From Cognatishimia sp. SS12 (GTDB lineage Bacteria; Pseudomonadota; Alphaproteobacteria; Rhodobacterales; Rhodobacteraceae), in the NCBI RefSeq assembly GCF_028369055.1, contig NZ_JAQNCZ010000001.1, positions 558,001-622,000 on the forward strand: a stretch of DNA of 64,000 bases, read 5' to 3'. Both the position numbers and the translations under genes were made by a program. Positions 28,671 to 38,361 of this stretch are shown in pieces; the stretch's first letter is position 1, and every line of letters begins with the position of its first letter. Below the pieces are notes generated by a model that had not been told where the DNA came from, did no database searches, and saw only the letters and a list, made by a program, of their open reading frames with translations.

Positions 28671-29909
28671 CTATTGGCGCACCAGATCGCGCGCCGCCCG
28701 ATCGGCAATCACCCAGGCCTGAAGCCCATCGCGCACCCCTTCGGCCACGCGGGCGCGCCAGTCTGCATCCTGCAGATTGGCAAAGTCCCGGTCAGAGGAC
28801 ATAAAGCCCACCTCGATCAGCACCGACGGGATATCCGCCGCCTTGAGCACCGAAAACCCGGCCCGGCGATTGGGTTTACTGTTCAGCTTGCCCACGGTGC
28901 CTTGCATGCCCAGCACCATCGCAGTGGCTAAACGCTCAGATCGCGGTGTGGTTTCCTGCCGCGCCAAATCAAGCAGCACATTTGCAATCAGATCGTCGGT
29001 GCCCGACAGGTCCGTGCCCGCTAGAACATTGTCCCGGTCATGACGTTCGGCCAGAAATTGCGAGGCTTTGTCGCTGGCGGCATCCGACAGCGTATAAACC
29101 GTGGCCCCATGGGCATGCCCCTGCTGCAGCATATCGGCATGGAGTGAAATAAACACGTCTGCGCCCTGCGCATGGGCCAGCGCAACGCGGCCATCCAGCG
29201 ATACAAATTGATCATCATCGCGCGTCAGATGCACATCAAACCCACCGGCACGGCGCAGGGTATCGCGCAGCTCGCGCGCGAGGGTCAGCATCAGATCCTT
29301 TTCTTGCAGGCCATCGCGCTCCGCGCCCGGATCAATCCCGCCGTGGCCGGGATCAATCATCACCACCGTTGGGGCCCAGTCGGGCTTGGGCGCAGGAGGT
29401 TTGATATCGCGCGCAGGTTCCGGCAAATCCCAACGCGGATCAGCCGGGGCACCGGCGGCGGCCGCAAAGCTTTCGGCATCTGTGGCGATCAAAATGGCTG
29501 ATAATTGTGCGCTACCCTCCAGCGTGTTCAGCCGCATTTCTGCCGCTTCAATCTGCATCGGGCTGGCGAGATCCATGACCATACGGCTCCAGCCGGGGCG
29601 CAGCCCGCCCATGCGGATCGCCGCAATACGGTCCGTCTGCAAAAGATCCGCCGCCACAACGCCGCGCCAGTCAATTTCGCGAAAGTCCAGAACCAGTCGC
29701 CGTGGGTCGTCCAGCGTGAAAATGCGCCAGGGCACCCCTTGGCTAAGCGCGAGATCAATCTGCACGCCGCCGCGCCGGGCATCACGCACCGCGCTTTGGC
29801 TGCTGTCCACGCGCGCGAGGGCGCTAAAGCCATCCGTTGCTTCCTGCGCAGAAACAGCAGGCACCAGCGCACAGCTAAGCGCCAGCATCAAACGAAATAG
29901 AAATCTCAT
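28671..29909 (-). CDS. amiC: N-acetylmuramoyl-L-alanine amidase with AMIN domain
   Basis: A 412-residue exported enzyme that cleaves the peptide from N-acetylmuramic acid during septal splitting. It has a signal peptide (residues 1-21), an AMIN targeting domain (~35-140; PRRLVLDFREIDW) and an Amidase_3 catalytic domain (~185-405). Zinc ligands and the catalytic Glu are recognisable in MIDPGHGGIDPGA, ISLHAD and IEVGFMSS. The ATG at 29909 is the natural start; an open upstream extension lacks a signal peptide. It is upstream of mrcA in the same direction (about 100-base gap). Confidence 0.93.
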   Translation of the reverse strand: MRFLFRLMLALSCALVPAVSAQEATDGFSALARVDSSQSAVRDARRGGVQIDLALSQGVPWRIFTLDDPRRLVLDFREIDWRGVVAADLLQTDRIAAIRMGGLRPGWSRMVMDLASPMQIEAAEMRLNTLEGSAQLSAILIATDAESFAAAAGAPADPRWDLPEPARDIKPPAPKPDWAPTVVMIDPGHGGIDPGAERDGLQEKDLMLTLARELRDTLRRAGGFDVHLTRDDDQFVSLDGRVALAHAQGADVFISLHADMLQQGHAHGATVYTLSDAASDKASQFLAERHDRDNVLAGTDLSGTDDLIANVLLDLARQETTPRSERLATAMVLGMQGTVGKLNSKPNRRAGFSVLKAADIPSVLIEVGFMSSDRDFANLQDADWRARVAEGVRDGLQAWVIADRAARDLVRQ

Positions 29910-30060
29910 GGTACCGCCCTTGGTCTTTGGTCCTGATCTTTCACAAAGCGATGGGGCCGCGCAAGCCCCACGGCGGCTTGCAGGCCCGCGCGCCATCACA
30001 TTCCGGCGAAGTGCCGCGCAGCGGGTTGAGTTCCGTGGTTTTTTCCGCCCTAGTGGCGGC

Positions 30061-31416
30061 ATGACCACCCTGCCCATCCTTCGCCCGTTTTCGCTGCGCG
30101 CCACGCTGGCAGCCATGCTCACATGTGTGGTTTTGCTGACCGCCCTGCCCGCCAAGGCCGTAACGCTGCTGCGCGATCCGGACATTGAACATGCGCTGCA
30201 ACAGCTTGCCGCGCCGATTTTGTCTGCGGCGGGTCTGGGAAATTCCGTACGCATTCTGGTGGTGAAAGACAGCAAGCTGAACGCCTTTGTGGTCGATACC
30301 CAACATATATTTTTGCATTCCGGCCTGATCATGCGCAGCGACAGCCCCGAAATGCTGCGGGCGGTGATTGCGCATGAGGCGGCGCATATTGCCAATGGGC
30401 ATATTGCCCGGCGCCTTGCCAACTATGGCAACGCGCGCACCGCAGCCGGTCTTGGTATTGCGCTGGCGAGCATTGCGGCGGCGGCCACGGGCAATGGGGA
30501 GCTCGGCGCAGGCATCGCGCTTGGCGCGACGAGTTCAGCGCAGCGCGTTTTCCTGTCGCATACGCGCGCCGAAGAGGCCTCTGCTGATTCTTCGGCCATT
30601 CGCTATATGGTGCGCTCGGGCACAGATACGCAGGGCGCGGTCGATGTGTTCGAACTTTTTCGCGGCCAAGAGCTGCTGAACAGCGCGCGCCAGGATCCTT
30701 ATGTGCGCAGCCATCCGTTGACCCGCGATCGGTTGCGCACCGCGCGTGCCGCCGCGCAGGCCCATGCGGGCAAAGCCGTGGATGATCCGGCGGCGCGCTA
30801 TTGGTTTGGGCGCGCCAAGGGCAAGCTGACGGCCTTTTTACGCCAGCCAAAATGGACCAAGCGCCGCCTGAAAGACAGCCCCAGCGAAGATGTGCGCCTG
30901 ATGCGCGAAGCGGTGATGTATCACCGACAGTCTGAGACCAAAAAAGCGCTGGCAGCGATGGATCGCGTGATCGCGCTGCGCCCCAAGGACCCCTATTATT
31001 ATGAACTCAAGGGGCAGATCCTGATGGAAAGCCGCAATGTCGGCGCGGCCCTGCCCGCCTATAAGCGCTGCGTTGACCTTGCGCCGCAGAATGCGCAATG
31101 CCTCGGCAGTTACGGGCGCGCGCTTTTGGCGGCTGGGCAGATCCGCCCCGCGCTGAGCGTGCTGGAGCGCGCGCGCAGCCGCGATTTTCGCGATGCGCGG
31201 GTGTTGCGCGATCTGGGGTCGGCCTATGCGCAGGCGGGCAATCCGGGCATGGCCTCGGTGGCCGCCGCCGAAAGATACGCCTTGCAGGGGCGCATGAAAG
31301 ATGCAGGTATTCAAGCCAAACGCGCGGCTGGGCTTTTGCCGACCGGATCCCCGGGCTGGCGGCGCGCAGATGATATTATTCTCGCCGCGAAACGCGCAGA
31401 GAAAGACAAAAAGTAG
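30061..31416 (+). CDS. Periplasmic M48-family metalloprotease with TPR region (BepA-like)
   Basis: A 451-residue protein. A signal peptide ends near PAKA (residue 32). The zinc motif HEAAH (His105, Glu106, His109) and a downstream Glu-containing helix (RAEEASADSSAIRY) make an M48 protease domain, followed from residue ~260 by tetratricopeptide repeats. BepA of E. coli has the same architecture and oversees assembly and quality control of outer-membrane proteins such as LptD; a similar role is inferred. The disulfide-oxidoreductase gene follows after ten bases, which fits a periplasmic folding unit. Confidence 0.9.
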   Translation: MTTLPILRPFSLRATLAAMLTCVVLLTALPAKAVTLLRDPDIEHALQQLAAPILSAAGLGNSVRILVVKDSKLNAFVVDTQHIFLHSGLIMRSDSPEMLRAVIAHEAAHIANGHIARRLANYGNARTAAGLGIALASIAAAATGNGELGAGIALGATSSAQRVFLSHTRAEEASADSSAIRYMVRSGTDTQGAVDVFELFRGQELLNSARQDPYVRSHPLTRDRLRTARAAAQAHAGKAVDDPAARYWFGRAKGKLTAFLRQPKWTKRRLKDSPSEDVRLMREAVMYHRQSETKKALAAMDRVIALRPKDPYYYELKGQILMESRNVGAALPAYKRCVDLAPQNAQCLGSYGRALLAAGQIRPALSVLERARSRDFRDARVLRDLGSAYAQAGNPGMASVAAAERYALQGRMKDAGIQAKRAAGLLPTGSPGWRRADDIILAAKRAEKDKK

Positions 31417-31426
31417 GAGCATTCCC

Positions 31427-32167
31427 GTGAAACGATTTCTGATGGCTACGGCCCTGATCGCCTTGACCCAGCCAGCCAGCGCGCTGGATCTGAAAACCAT
31501 GAGCGATGAGGAACGTCAGATCTTCCGCGAGGAGGTGCGCGCCTATCTGCTGGACAATCCAGAGGTCATTATGGAAGCGGTTGCGGTGCTGGAGCAGCGC
31601 CAGGCCCAAGATCAGGTCTCTGCGGATATGAACCTGGTGGCGGCCAATGCCGATGCGATTTTTGACGATGGCTATTCCTGGATCGGCGGCAACCCGGAGG
31701 GTGATTTCACCATGGTTGAATTCGTCGATTATCGCTGTGGCTATTGCCGCCGGGCGCATGACGAAGTCAAGGAACTGGTTCAAGCGGATGGCAATATCCG
31801 CCTGATCGTCAAAGAATTTCCGATCCTCGGCGAAGATTCCGAGGCCAGCGCGCGCTTTGCCATTGCGGTCAAAAACACGCTCGGTGCAGAGGCCTATGCC
31901 AAGGTCAATGACGCGTTGATCCGTTTGAATACCGGCATCAATGAGGTTGCGCTGCGCCGCCTGTCGGCCACCCTGGGCTTTGACGCAGAGCCGCTGCTGG
32001 CGATGATGGATGACGCAAGCGTGACCGCCGAAATTCAGCAGACGCGCCTATTGGCACAGCGGCTTCAGATCACCGGCACGCCGACCTTTGTGATGCAGGA
32101 CGAAATGATGCGCGGCTATGCGCCACTGGACACCATGCAGCAAATCGTGGCGCAAAAACGTGGTTAA
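31427..32167 (+). CDS. DsbA/Com1-like periplasmic thiol oxidoreductase
   Basis: A 246-residue exported thioredoxin-fold protein. Signal peptide residues 1-19; then a helical N-terminal segment (SDEERQIFREEVRAYLLDNP) as in ScsC/Com1-type proteins. Next come the active site CGYC (Cys104, Cys107; RCGYCRRAH) and the cis-proline loop ITGTPTFV. It has a GTG start with AGGAG upstream. The N-terminal helix could mediate oligomerisation, as in ScsC/DsbP isomerases (inference). Probably cotranscribed with the M48 protease. Confidence 0.9.
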   Translation: MKRFLMATALIALTQPASALDLKTMSDEERQIFREEVRAYLLDNPEVIMEAVAVLEQRQAQDQVSADMNLVAANADAIFDDGYSWIGGNPEGDFTMVEFVDYRCGYCRRAHDEVKELVQADGNIRLIVKEFPILGEDSEASARFAIAVKNTLGAEAYAKVNDALIRLNTGINEVALRRLSATLGFDAEPLLAMMDDASVTAEIQQTRLLAQRLQITGTPTFVMQDEMMRGYAPLDTMQQIVAQKRG

Positions 32168-32173
32168 GGGGCG

Positions 32174-33304
32174 TTACGCCCTGTCTGTTTCTGCGGCGCG
32201 GGCGGCCTCTAGCTGGGCCGCCTTCGCTTCGACCTGCTCCACGATGTGATCCACCATTTGATCGTTGGACAGTTTGTGGCTTTGTTTGCCCGCCAGATAG
32301 ACCATGCCGGACCCTGCGCCGCCGCCGGTAAAGCCGACATCGGTCATCAAAGCCTCGCCCGGGCCATTGACCACACAGCCGATGATCGACAGGCTCATCG
32401 GGGTTTTGATATGTTCAAGTCGTTTCTCAAGAGTCTCAACAGTCTTAATGACATCAAAGCCTTGGCGCGCGCAGCTGGGGCAAGAGATGATGTTCACACC
32501 GCGGTGCCGCAGCCCCAGAGATTTCAGGATTTCAAAGCCAACCTTGACCTCTTCGACCGGATCCGCTGACAGGCTGACGCGCAGCGTATCGCCGATGCCC
32601 ATACACAAGAGCTGCCCCATGCCGATGGCGGATTTGATGGTGCCAGACACAAAACCACCCGCTTCGGTAATCCCCAGGTGGATCGGCGCATCAGTGGCGT
32701 CCGCCAGCATCTGATAGGCGGCGGAGGCCATGAAGACATCCGAGGCTTTCACGCTGATCTTGAATTCGTGAAAATCATTGTCCTGCAGGATCTTGATATG
32801 ATCAAGGCCCGACTCAATCATCGCATCGGGGCATGGTTCGCCGTATTTATCCAGCAGGTGCTTTTCCAGAGAGCCGGCGTTCACGCCAATGCGGATCGAG
32901 CAGCCATGATCTTTTGCGGCTTTGATCACCTCTTTGACGCGGCTGTCATCGCCAATATTGCCCGGGTTGATCCGCAGACAGGCGGCCCCGGCCTCGGCGG
33001 CTTCGATGGCGCGTTTGTAGTGGAAATGGATGTCAGCCACGATCGGCACCGGGCTTTCTTTGCAAATCTCGCGCAATGCCTGCGTTGCCGCGACATCGGG
33101 GGCCGAAATGCGCACGATATCCGCGCCCGCCTCTGCCGCTGCCAGAACTTGTGCCAGTGTCGCTTTGACGTCCGAACTGTCGGTATTGGTCATCGTCTGC
33201 ACCGAAATCGGGGCATCGCCCCCGACGGGCACATTGCCCACCATGATCTGGCGCGATTTGCGGCGTTCAATGGTGCGCCACGGGCGAATATGGTTCACAG
33301 ACAT
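32174..33304 (-). CDS. ispG: 4-hydroxy-3-methylbut-2-enyl diphosphate synthase (flavodoxin/ferredoxin)
   Basis: A 376-residue iron-sulfur enzyme, the penultimate step of the MEP isoprenoid pathway. The TIM barrel begins with [20 protein letters not shown]. The [4Fe-4S] ligands are in [14 protein letters not shown] and [13 protein letters not shown]. It lies 79 bases downstream of the RodZ-like gene in the same direction. Confidence 0.97.
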   Translation of the reverse strand: MSVNHIRPWRTIERRKSRQIMVGNVPVGGDAPISVQTMTNTDSSDVKATLAQVLAAAEAGADIVRISAPDVAATQALREICKESPVPIVADIHFHYKRAIEAAEAGAACLRINPGNIGDDSRVKEVIKAAKDHGCSIRIGVNAGSLEKHLLDKYGEPCPDAMIESGLDHIKILQDNDFHEFKISVKASDVFMASAAYQMLADATDAPIHLGITEAGGFVSGTIKSAIGMGQLLCMGIGDTLRVSLSADPVEEVKVGFEILKSLGLRHRGVNIISCPSCARQGFDVIKTVETLEKRLEHIKTPMSLSIIGCVVNGPGEALMTDVGFTGGGAGSGMVYLAGKQSHKLSNDQMVDHIVEQVEAKAAQLEAARAAETDRA

Positions 33305-33383
33305 GAAAAAGCCCCATCCGAAAGTCGTTGGGGCCTATGTAAGCTGCCCCCATCGCGGGGGCAATGCATCTGGTCAAAGAAAA

Positions 33384-34577
33384 CTAGTCTTCCTCGACAA
33401 CCACGCTGGCGGCTTGCGCGACGGCCACAACTTCGGCCAGTGCGGCATCGCCGGAAATATCCGCAACGGCAAAATTTTCTTCGACGGCGGTCACGTCAAT
33501 GGCCAGGTTTTTGACAACACCGGTGCCCTGACCCGCGGGGCCGCGAATTTCGCCGTTCAAGCGGAAATAAACAGACCCGGACATGCCCGCCTGCAGCGTT
33601 GGCGCGTTTTCCGTATTGGGCACGATGAATTCTTCGCCGGTATCCAGCGTCTTTTCAAACAGGATTGAGCCATCTGCGGCGCGCACGCGCACCCAAGCGG
33701 GGCGCACGGCGAACATCACGACTTCTGGGTCAGCTTCCTCCAGAACCTGCGGCACGACAGGTGCGGCTGGTTCAATGGCTTCGGCTGCCAGAATTGGCGC
33801 GCTGCGTTCTGGCATAAAGGTGCCAATGCTCTGTGGGTTCAGCGTCGAGATCGGCGCATCCCGCGACACCAGCACCGGAACATCCAGCGCCTGCGGGCGA
33901 TAGAGCCGATCAAGCTTGTTTTCTGGCGGGGTAAAGACGCCAGAGGCCTGCACAGCGCTTTCCACTTCGTCAATGGCCGCTTCGGTCAACGGATCAAGCG
34001 CCGAAAGCACAACAGGCGTTTGCTCAACCGGGGCCAGGCGCACGCGCTGCACTTCGTTCAGAACGCTCCAGCCGCCATAGCCAATGCCGCCGATCAGCGC
34101 GAGCAGCACCAGCGAAGAGCCGATGGCGCGCGGTTCAATCCGCGACAGGATGGACTCCTGCACCGGCACAAAGCCGGCATTGGCCTTGGCAAACGGGTTG
34201 CTTTCGGCTTTGGCGGCAATCGGCGTATCTGGTTTGCGTTTGCTAGAGGCTTCCGAGGACATGCCATGGGCGGTTTGAAACCCGCTTTCGCGACAGAATT
34301 TCGCAAAGGTTTCATCCGGATCCATGTTGAGATAGCGCGCATAAGAGCGCACGTATCCGGCGATGAACCCCGGCGTTTCAAAGGCGCTTGGATCAGCATT
34401 TTCGATGGCTGCAATATAAGAAGCTTTGATGCGCAATTCCCGCTGAACATCCAGCAGTGATTTCCCAATGGTTGCGCGTTCACCGCGCATCTCGTCGCCG
34501 AGTCGGAATTCGTAATCGTCAAAACCTTTGGGGGCCTCTTCCGCCGCCTCCGGTTTGCGCCATTTGCGCGTAATCAT
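33384..34577 (-). CDS. RodZ-like protein: helix-turn-helix, one transmembrane helix, DUF4115
   Basis: A 397-residue protein. Residues ~20-100 hold an Xre-type helix-turn-helix of the HTH_25 type (GDEMRGERATIGKSLLDVQR; YIAAIENADPSAFETPGF). A transmembrane helix lies at ~150-175 (ALIGGIGYGGW) and a C-terminal DUF4115 beta domain near residues 285-355 (WVRVRAADGSILFEKTLDTG). This is the RodZ architecture, where the cytoplasmic part links MreB to the elongasome. It differs in having a longer, proline/acid-rich periplasmic linker. The ATG at 34577 is chosen over the TTG two codons upstream. Confidence 0.85.
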   Translation of the reverse strand: MITRKWRKPEAAEEAPKGFDDYEFRLGDEMRGERATIGKSLLDVQRELRIKASYIAAIENADPSAFETPGFIAGYVRSYARYLNMDPDETFAKFCRESGFQTAHGMSSEASSKRKPDTPIAAKAESNPFAKANAGFVPVQESILSRIEPRAIGSSLVLLALIGGIGYGGWSVLNEVQRVRLAPVEQTPVVLSALDPLTEAAIDEVESAVQASGVFTPPENKLDRLYRPQALDVPVLVSRDAPISTLNPQSIGTFMPERSAPILAAEAIEPAAPVVPQVLEEADPEVVMFAVRPAWVRVRAADGSILFEKTLDTGEEFIVPNTENAPTLQAGMSGSVYFRLNGEIRGPAGQGTGVVKNLAIDVTAVEENFAVADISGDAALAEVVAVAQAASVVVEED

Positions 34578-34689
34578 GCTCAAAGCCTCACTGCCAAAAC
34601 AGTCCGAGAAAATTCCCCGATTCGAACTGCCCCCACTTTTATTGAGACCAATATAACACAGATCAAGGCTTTATGCACCAGATGCTGTG

Positions 34690-35913
34690 TCAGCCCGCCA
34701 GTTCGGCGCGATTTAGCGCACAGTGGGACCAAAGTTCGTCCATGGCTTTGACCAGCGCATCAATCTCTTTGGGGCCATGCACCGGCGAAGGTGTAAACCG
34801 CAGCCGCTCGGTGCCGCGTGGCACCGTCGGGAAGTTGATTGGCTGCACATAGATGCCGTGATCTTCCAGCAGCATGTCGCTCAACTTTTTGGTGTGTACC
34901 GGGTTGCCCACAATCACCGGAACAATATGCGTGCCGTGATCAATAATCGGCAGGCCCAGCCCCTTGAGACGCATTTTCAGGATTTTGGCCTGCAGTTGAT
35001 GCTGCTCGCGCAGGGTCTGATCCTGCTTGAGATGCGCGATCGAAGCGGCGGCGGCCGCAGCGACGGCTGGCGGCATCGATGAGGTAAAGATGAACCCCGG
35101 CGCATAAGAGCGGATGGCGTCGCACATCTGCGCGCTGGCCGCGATATAGCCGCCCTGCACGCCATAGGCCTTGGCCAATGTGCCGTTGATAATGTCGATG
35201 CGGTCACTCAGCCCGTCCCGTTCGGCGACGCCGCCCCCGCGCGGGCCATACATGCCCACGGCATGGACCTCATCCAAATAGGTCAGCGCGCCAAATTCAT
35301 CCGCCAGATCACAGATTTCAGCCATCGGACCAAAATCGCCATCCATGGAATAGATCGATTCAAACGCAATCATTTTTGGCGCGGCCGGATCATCGGCCTC
35401 AAGCAGCGCGCGCAGATGCGCCAAATCATTGTGGCGGAAAATCCGCTTGGCCCCGCCGTTGCGGCGGATGCCTTCGATCATCGAAGCATGGTTCAGCTCA
35501 TCCGAATAGATGATCAGGCCGGGAAACAGCTTGTGCAAGGTCGACAGGGTCGCATCATTGGCGTTGTAGGCGCTGGTAAACAGCAGCGCGCCCTCTTTCT
35601 GGTGCAGGTCTGCCAGCTCGGCCTCTAGACGATTGTGATAGACCGTTGTGCCAGAAATATTGCGCGTCCCGCCCGAACCTGCGCCGGTGGCGTCAATCGC
35701 TTCGTGCATCGCCTCAAGCACTACCGGATGCTGCCCCATCCCCAGATAGTCGTTGCCACACCAAACGGTGATCGGGCGTGTCGTGCCATCTTCGCGGCGC
35801 CAGATGGCGTGTGGGAAATGCCCGTTGGTACGTTCGATATCAATGAACGTGCGATAGCGGCCTTCTTCGTGAAGACGTTTCAGAGCTTGATCGAGCGTCG
35901 CGGAATAATCCAC
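34690..35913 (-). CDS. hemA: 5-aminolevulinate synthase
   Basis: A 407-residue PLP enzyme condensing glycine and succinyl-CoA to 5-aminolevulinate, the entry to haem and (bacterio)chlorophyll by the C4 pathway typical of alphaproteobacteria. Recognisable parts include [20 protein letters not shown], the region around [14 protein letters not shown] and the cofactor lysine in [18 protein letters not shown] start at 35911-35913 follows GGAGGG. An FNR-type box lies 139 bases upstream, so oxygen control is likely, as known for hemA in Rhodobacter. Confidence 0.97.
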   Translation of the reverse strand: MDYSATLDQALKRLHEEGRYRTFIDIERTNGHFPHAIWRREDGTTRPITVWCGNDYLGMGQHPVVLEAMHEAIDATGAGSGGTRNISGTTVYHNRLEAELADLHQKEGALLFTSAYNANDATLSTLHKLFPGLIIYSDELNHASMIEGIRRNGGAKRIFRHNDLAHLRALLEADDPAAPKMIAFESIYSMDGDFGPMAEICDLADEFGALTYLDEVHAVGMYGPRGGGVAERDGLSDRIDIINGTLAKAYGVQGGYIAASAQMCDAIRSYAPGFIFTSSMPPAVAAAAAASIAHLKQDQTLREQHQLQAKILKMRLKGLGLPIIDHGTHIVPVIVGNPVHTKKLSDMLLEDHGIYVQPINFPTVPRGTERLRFTPSPVHGPKEIDALVKAMDELWSHCALNRAELAG

Positions 35914-36051
35914 TGGCGTCCCTCCGGTTTGCTGGCTGGCAGCTTGCGACCTTACGAGATTCGCCGCACGGGCGAAAAAATGACTGTTAAGGATTGGATA
36001 TACTGCGCGTTTTCGTTGGATGCCACCATACAATTTGTCGCTCTCGCGACT

Positions 36052-36065
36052 TTGATCCAGATCAA
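36052..36065. promoter_or_regulatory. FNR/FnrL box between hemA and the M20 peptidase
   Basis: TTGAT-CCAG-ATCAA is a perfect match to the FNR/FnrL consensus TTGAT-N4-ATCAA. It is centred about 145 bases before hemA and 86 bases before the divergent peptidase, so it could serve either promoter. Control of hemA is favoured because FnrL regulation of hemA is established in Rhodobacter. Confidence 0.8.
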
Positions 36066-36144
36066 CATCCTTTCGCGGCGTCTGGACAGTGCGCCAAAGC
36101 TTGTTAGGGTCGCGCAAAATCAGACCGCTGAAAGGACCCTCATC

Positions 36145-37521
36145 ATGTCTTTGGATACCGTGTTGCGCCGGATCGACGCAGAGATGCCCGCCGCCACCGA
36201 GCGCCTGCTGGAGCTGCTGCGCATTCCGTCAATTTCCACCGATCCCGCTTATAAAAAAGACTGCGACGCCGCCGCAGATTGGTTGGTCGCGGACCTCGCT
36301 TCAATTGGTGTAAAGGCGGAAAAACGCGCTACGCCGGGCCATCCGATGGTGGTGGGCCATGTTGAGGGTGACGGGCCGCATGTGCTGTTTTACGGCCATT
36401 ATGACGTACAGCCGGTTGATCCGCTGGACCTGTGGCATTCTGACCCATTTGCCCCCGCCCTCGAAGACACCCCGGCGGGCAAGGTCATTCGCGGGCGCGG
36501 TGCGTCTGATGACAAAGGGCAGTTGATGACCTTTGTCGAAGCCTGCCGCGCCTGGCAGGCCGAACATGGCCGCCTGCCCTGCAAGATCACCTTTTTCTTT
36601 GAGGGCGAAGAGGAAAGCGGCTCCCCATCGCTGGTGCCCTTTATGGAAGAGAACGCAGATGAGCTGCGCTCAGACGTTGCTCTGATCTGCGACACGGGTC
36701 TTTTCCAAAGCAAAACTCCGGCGATCATCACCCAACTGCGCGGGCTTTTGGGCGAAGAACTGACGATCAAAGCGGCGGATAAAGATCTGCATTCTGGCAT
36801 GTTCGGCGGCGTGGCGATGAACCCGATCCGCGTGCTGACCAAGATCATCGCCGGGCTGCATGATGCCAATGGGCGCGTCACCCTGCCTGGCTTTTATGAC
36901 GGCGTTGCTGATCTGCCCGAAGAGGTGGCGCAGCAATGGCAGGGGCTGGCCTTTGATCACAAGGCGTTTTTGGGGGATGTCGGGTTGTCGGAGCCTGCGG
37001 GCGAAATCGGGCGTACACCGTTGGAAATGATCTGGTCGCAGCCAACCTGCGAAGTGAATGGCATCTGGGGGGGCTATACCGGAGAAGGGTTTAAAACCGT
37101 GCTGCCTGCCGAAGCTTCGGCCAAGATCAGCTTCCGTCTGGTCAGCGATCAGGACCCGCATAAGATCCGCGAAGCGTTTCGGGCCTATGTGAGCGCGCAG
37201 CTGCCCGCGGACTGTACGGTGGAATTCAAAGGGCACGGGGCATCGCGCGCCTCGACCATGTCCACCGATCATGCGGCCTTTGAGCAGGCGCGCCAGGCCC
37301 TGTCCGATGAATGGCCCGAGGCCGCGGCCTTTGCCGGTTGTGGCGGATCGATCCCGATTGCGGGACATTTCAAACGTATTCTGGACACCGATGCCATGCT
37401 GATCGGCTTTGCCAGGGATGACGATCAGATCCATTCCCCGAATGAAAAATATGATCTGGAAAGTTTTCACAAAGGCATCCGCAGCTGGGCGCGCATTCTG
37501 GATGCCATGACCCGGTCTTGA
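36145..37521 (+). CDS. M20-family dipeptidase
   Basis: A 458-residue cytoplasmic metallopeptidase of the M20/M28 superfamily (ArgE/DapE/carnosinase-like). Metal ligands and catalytic acids appear in [27 protein letters not shown] and [14 protein letters not shown], and a late His in the C-terminal part. The lid/dimerisation domain follows residue ~190. Dipeptide or acyl-amino-acid substrates are typical and the exact one is unknown. The ATG at 36145 has AAAGGA upstream. Confidence 0.92.
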   Translation: MSLDTVLRRIDAEMPAATERLLELLRIPSISTDPAYKKDCDAAADWLVADLASIGVKAEKRATPGHPMVVGHVEGDGPHVLFYGHYDVQPVDPLDLWHSDPFAPALEDTPAGKVIRGRGASDDKGQLMTFVEACRAWQAEHGRLPCKITFFFEGEEESGSPSLVPFMEENADELRSDVALICDTGLFQSKTPAIITQLRGLLGEELTIKAADKDLHSGMFGGVAMNPIRVLTKIIAGLHDANGRVTLPGFYDGVADLPEEVAQQWQGLAFDHKAFLGDVGLSEPAGEIGRTPLEMIWSQPTCEVNGIWGGYTGEGFKTVLPAEASAKISFRLVSDQDPHKIREAFRAYVSAQLPADCTVEFKGHGASRASTMSTDHAAFEQARQALSDEWPEAAAFAGCGGSIPIAGHFKRILDTDAMLIGFARDDDQIHSPNEKYDLESFHKGIRSWARILDAMTRS

Positions 37522-37575
37522 TGTTGTCGCGCGCGCAATATCTGCCCAAGCTGCGCGCGCAACACATTATTTTTG
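37522..37575 (+). terminator. Terminator after the M20 peptidase
   Basis: A long GC-rich inverted repeat, TGTTGTCGCGCGCGCA (37522-37537) with TGCGCGCGCAACA (37552-37564), with one bulged base, followed by TTATTTTT. Confidence 0.75.
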
Positions 37576-37674
37576 CTCAGGAAAATGCGCGCGCGATGAG
37601 ACGCAAAAAAATGCGGAAAAATATCGGATTGCCCCTTGCGCCCCCCGGGGGTTTTTAGCTAAACACCCCCTCAC

Positions 37675-37764
37675 GGACAGGTGGCCGAGTGGTCGAAGGC
37701 GCACGCCTGGAAAGTGTGTAGGCGGGAGACCGTCTCCAGGGTTCGAATCCCTGTCTGTCCGCCA
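37675..37764 (+). tRNA. tRNA-Ser (anticodon GGA)
   Basis: A 90-nt class II tRNA. Acceptor strands GGACAGG and CTGTCC pair, the anticodon loop CTGGAAA gives anticodon GGA (UCC/UCU codons), the variable arm is long, the T-loop is GTTCGAATC, and CCA is encoded at the 3' end. Confidence 0.96.
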
Positions 37765-37812
37765 CTCTTCTTCTTCATGACGATCCCCGGGTTCTTCCAT
37801 CGAACCGCCCGG

Positions 37813-37840
37813 CAAAAAACAACCACCCCGTGGGGTGGCT
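37813..37840 (-). terminator. Terminator at the end of the cyanate cassette
   Basis: On the minus strand, CCACCCC-AC-GGGGTGG followed by TTGTTTTTTG, 31 bases after the cynS stop. Confidence 0.88.
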
Positions 37841-37871
37841 GTCTGGCTGCTCTCTTTTCAGACCCTGCGGA

Positions 37872-38342
37872 TTACCAGGAATTATACCCAAGGTATTTGC
37901 CGGACATTTCTAATTTAACCCGGTCGCCCTTTTCATGCGGCACGCGGGTGAGTTTCATGTCAAAATCAATCGCTGACATGATGCCTGTGCCGAATTTCTC
38001 TTCGATCAGCGCTTTGATGGTTGGCCCATAGACCCCGACGATTTCATAAAGGCGATAGATGCAGGGATCGGTTGGCACCGTTTGCTCCCAGACCTTGGTG
38101 GGCGGCTCTTGTAGCACGCTGATGGCCTCTTGCGGCAGGCCAAGCGCCGTCACCAAGGCTTCGGCCTTATCGGCGGGAAAGGCGTTCATGCCCATACAGG
38201 CCGAATGGGTCCAAACCGGGGACATGTCGATTTGTTCGGCGATGCCCTCCCAGGTCAATCCGGCCTGTTTTTTGGCCGAAAGGATCATGACGGTCACGTC
38301 CTCTTTGGACATCATCACTGGCACTTCAAAAGTATCTTTCAT
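37872..38342 (-). CDS. cynS: Cyanate hydratase (cyanase)
   Basis: A 156-residue enzyme, the same length as E. coli CynS, which converts cyanate and bicarbonate to carbamate and CO2 and so releases ammonia. The catalytic triad Arg97, Glu100 and Ser123 is visible in YRLYEIVG and GIMSAIDF. It is the last gene of a five-gene minus-strand cassette that starts with a nitrate/cyanate-type ABC transporter, so transport and breakdown of cyanate are encoded together. The ATG at 38342 is chosen over an upstream in-frame start because it matches the family N-terminus (MKDTFEVP). Confidence 0.96.
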   Translation of the reverse strand: MKDTFEVPVMMSKEDVTVMILSAKKQAGLTWEGIAEQIDMSPVWTHSACMGMNAFPADKAEALVTALGLPQEAISVLQEPPTKVWEQTVPTDPCIYRLYEIVGVYGPTIKALIEEKFGTGIMSAIDFDMKLTRVPHEKGDRVKLEMSGKYLGYNSW

Positions 38343-38361
38343 ATTGGTCTCCGTTAAGTAG

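Noticed and set aside
29386..30060. A long in-frame extension upstream of the M48 protease.
   Set aside because: It overlaps the divergent amidase gene antisense and would bury the signal peptide found at 30061.
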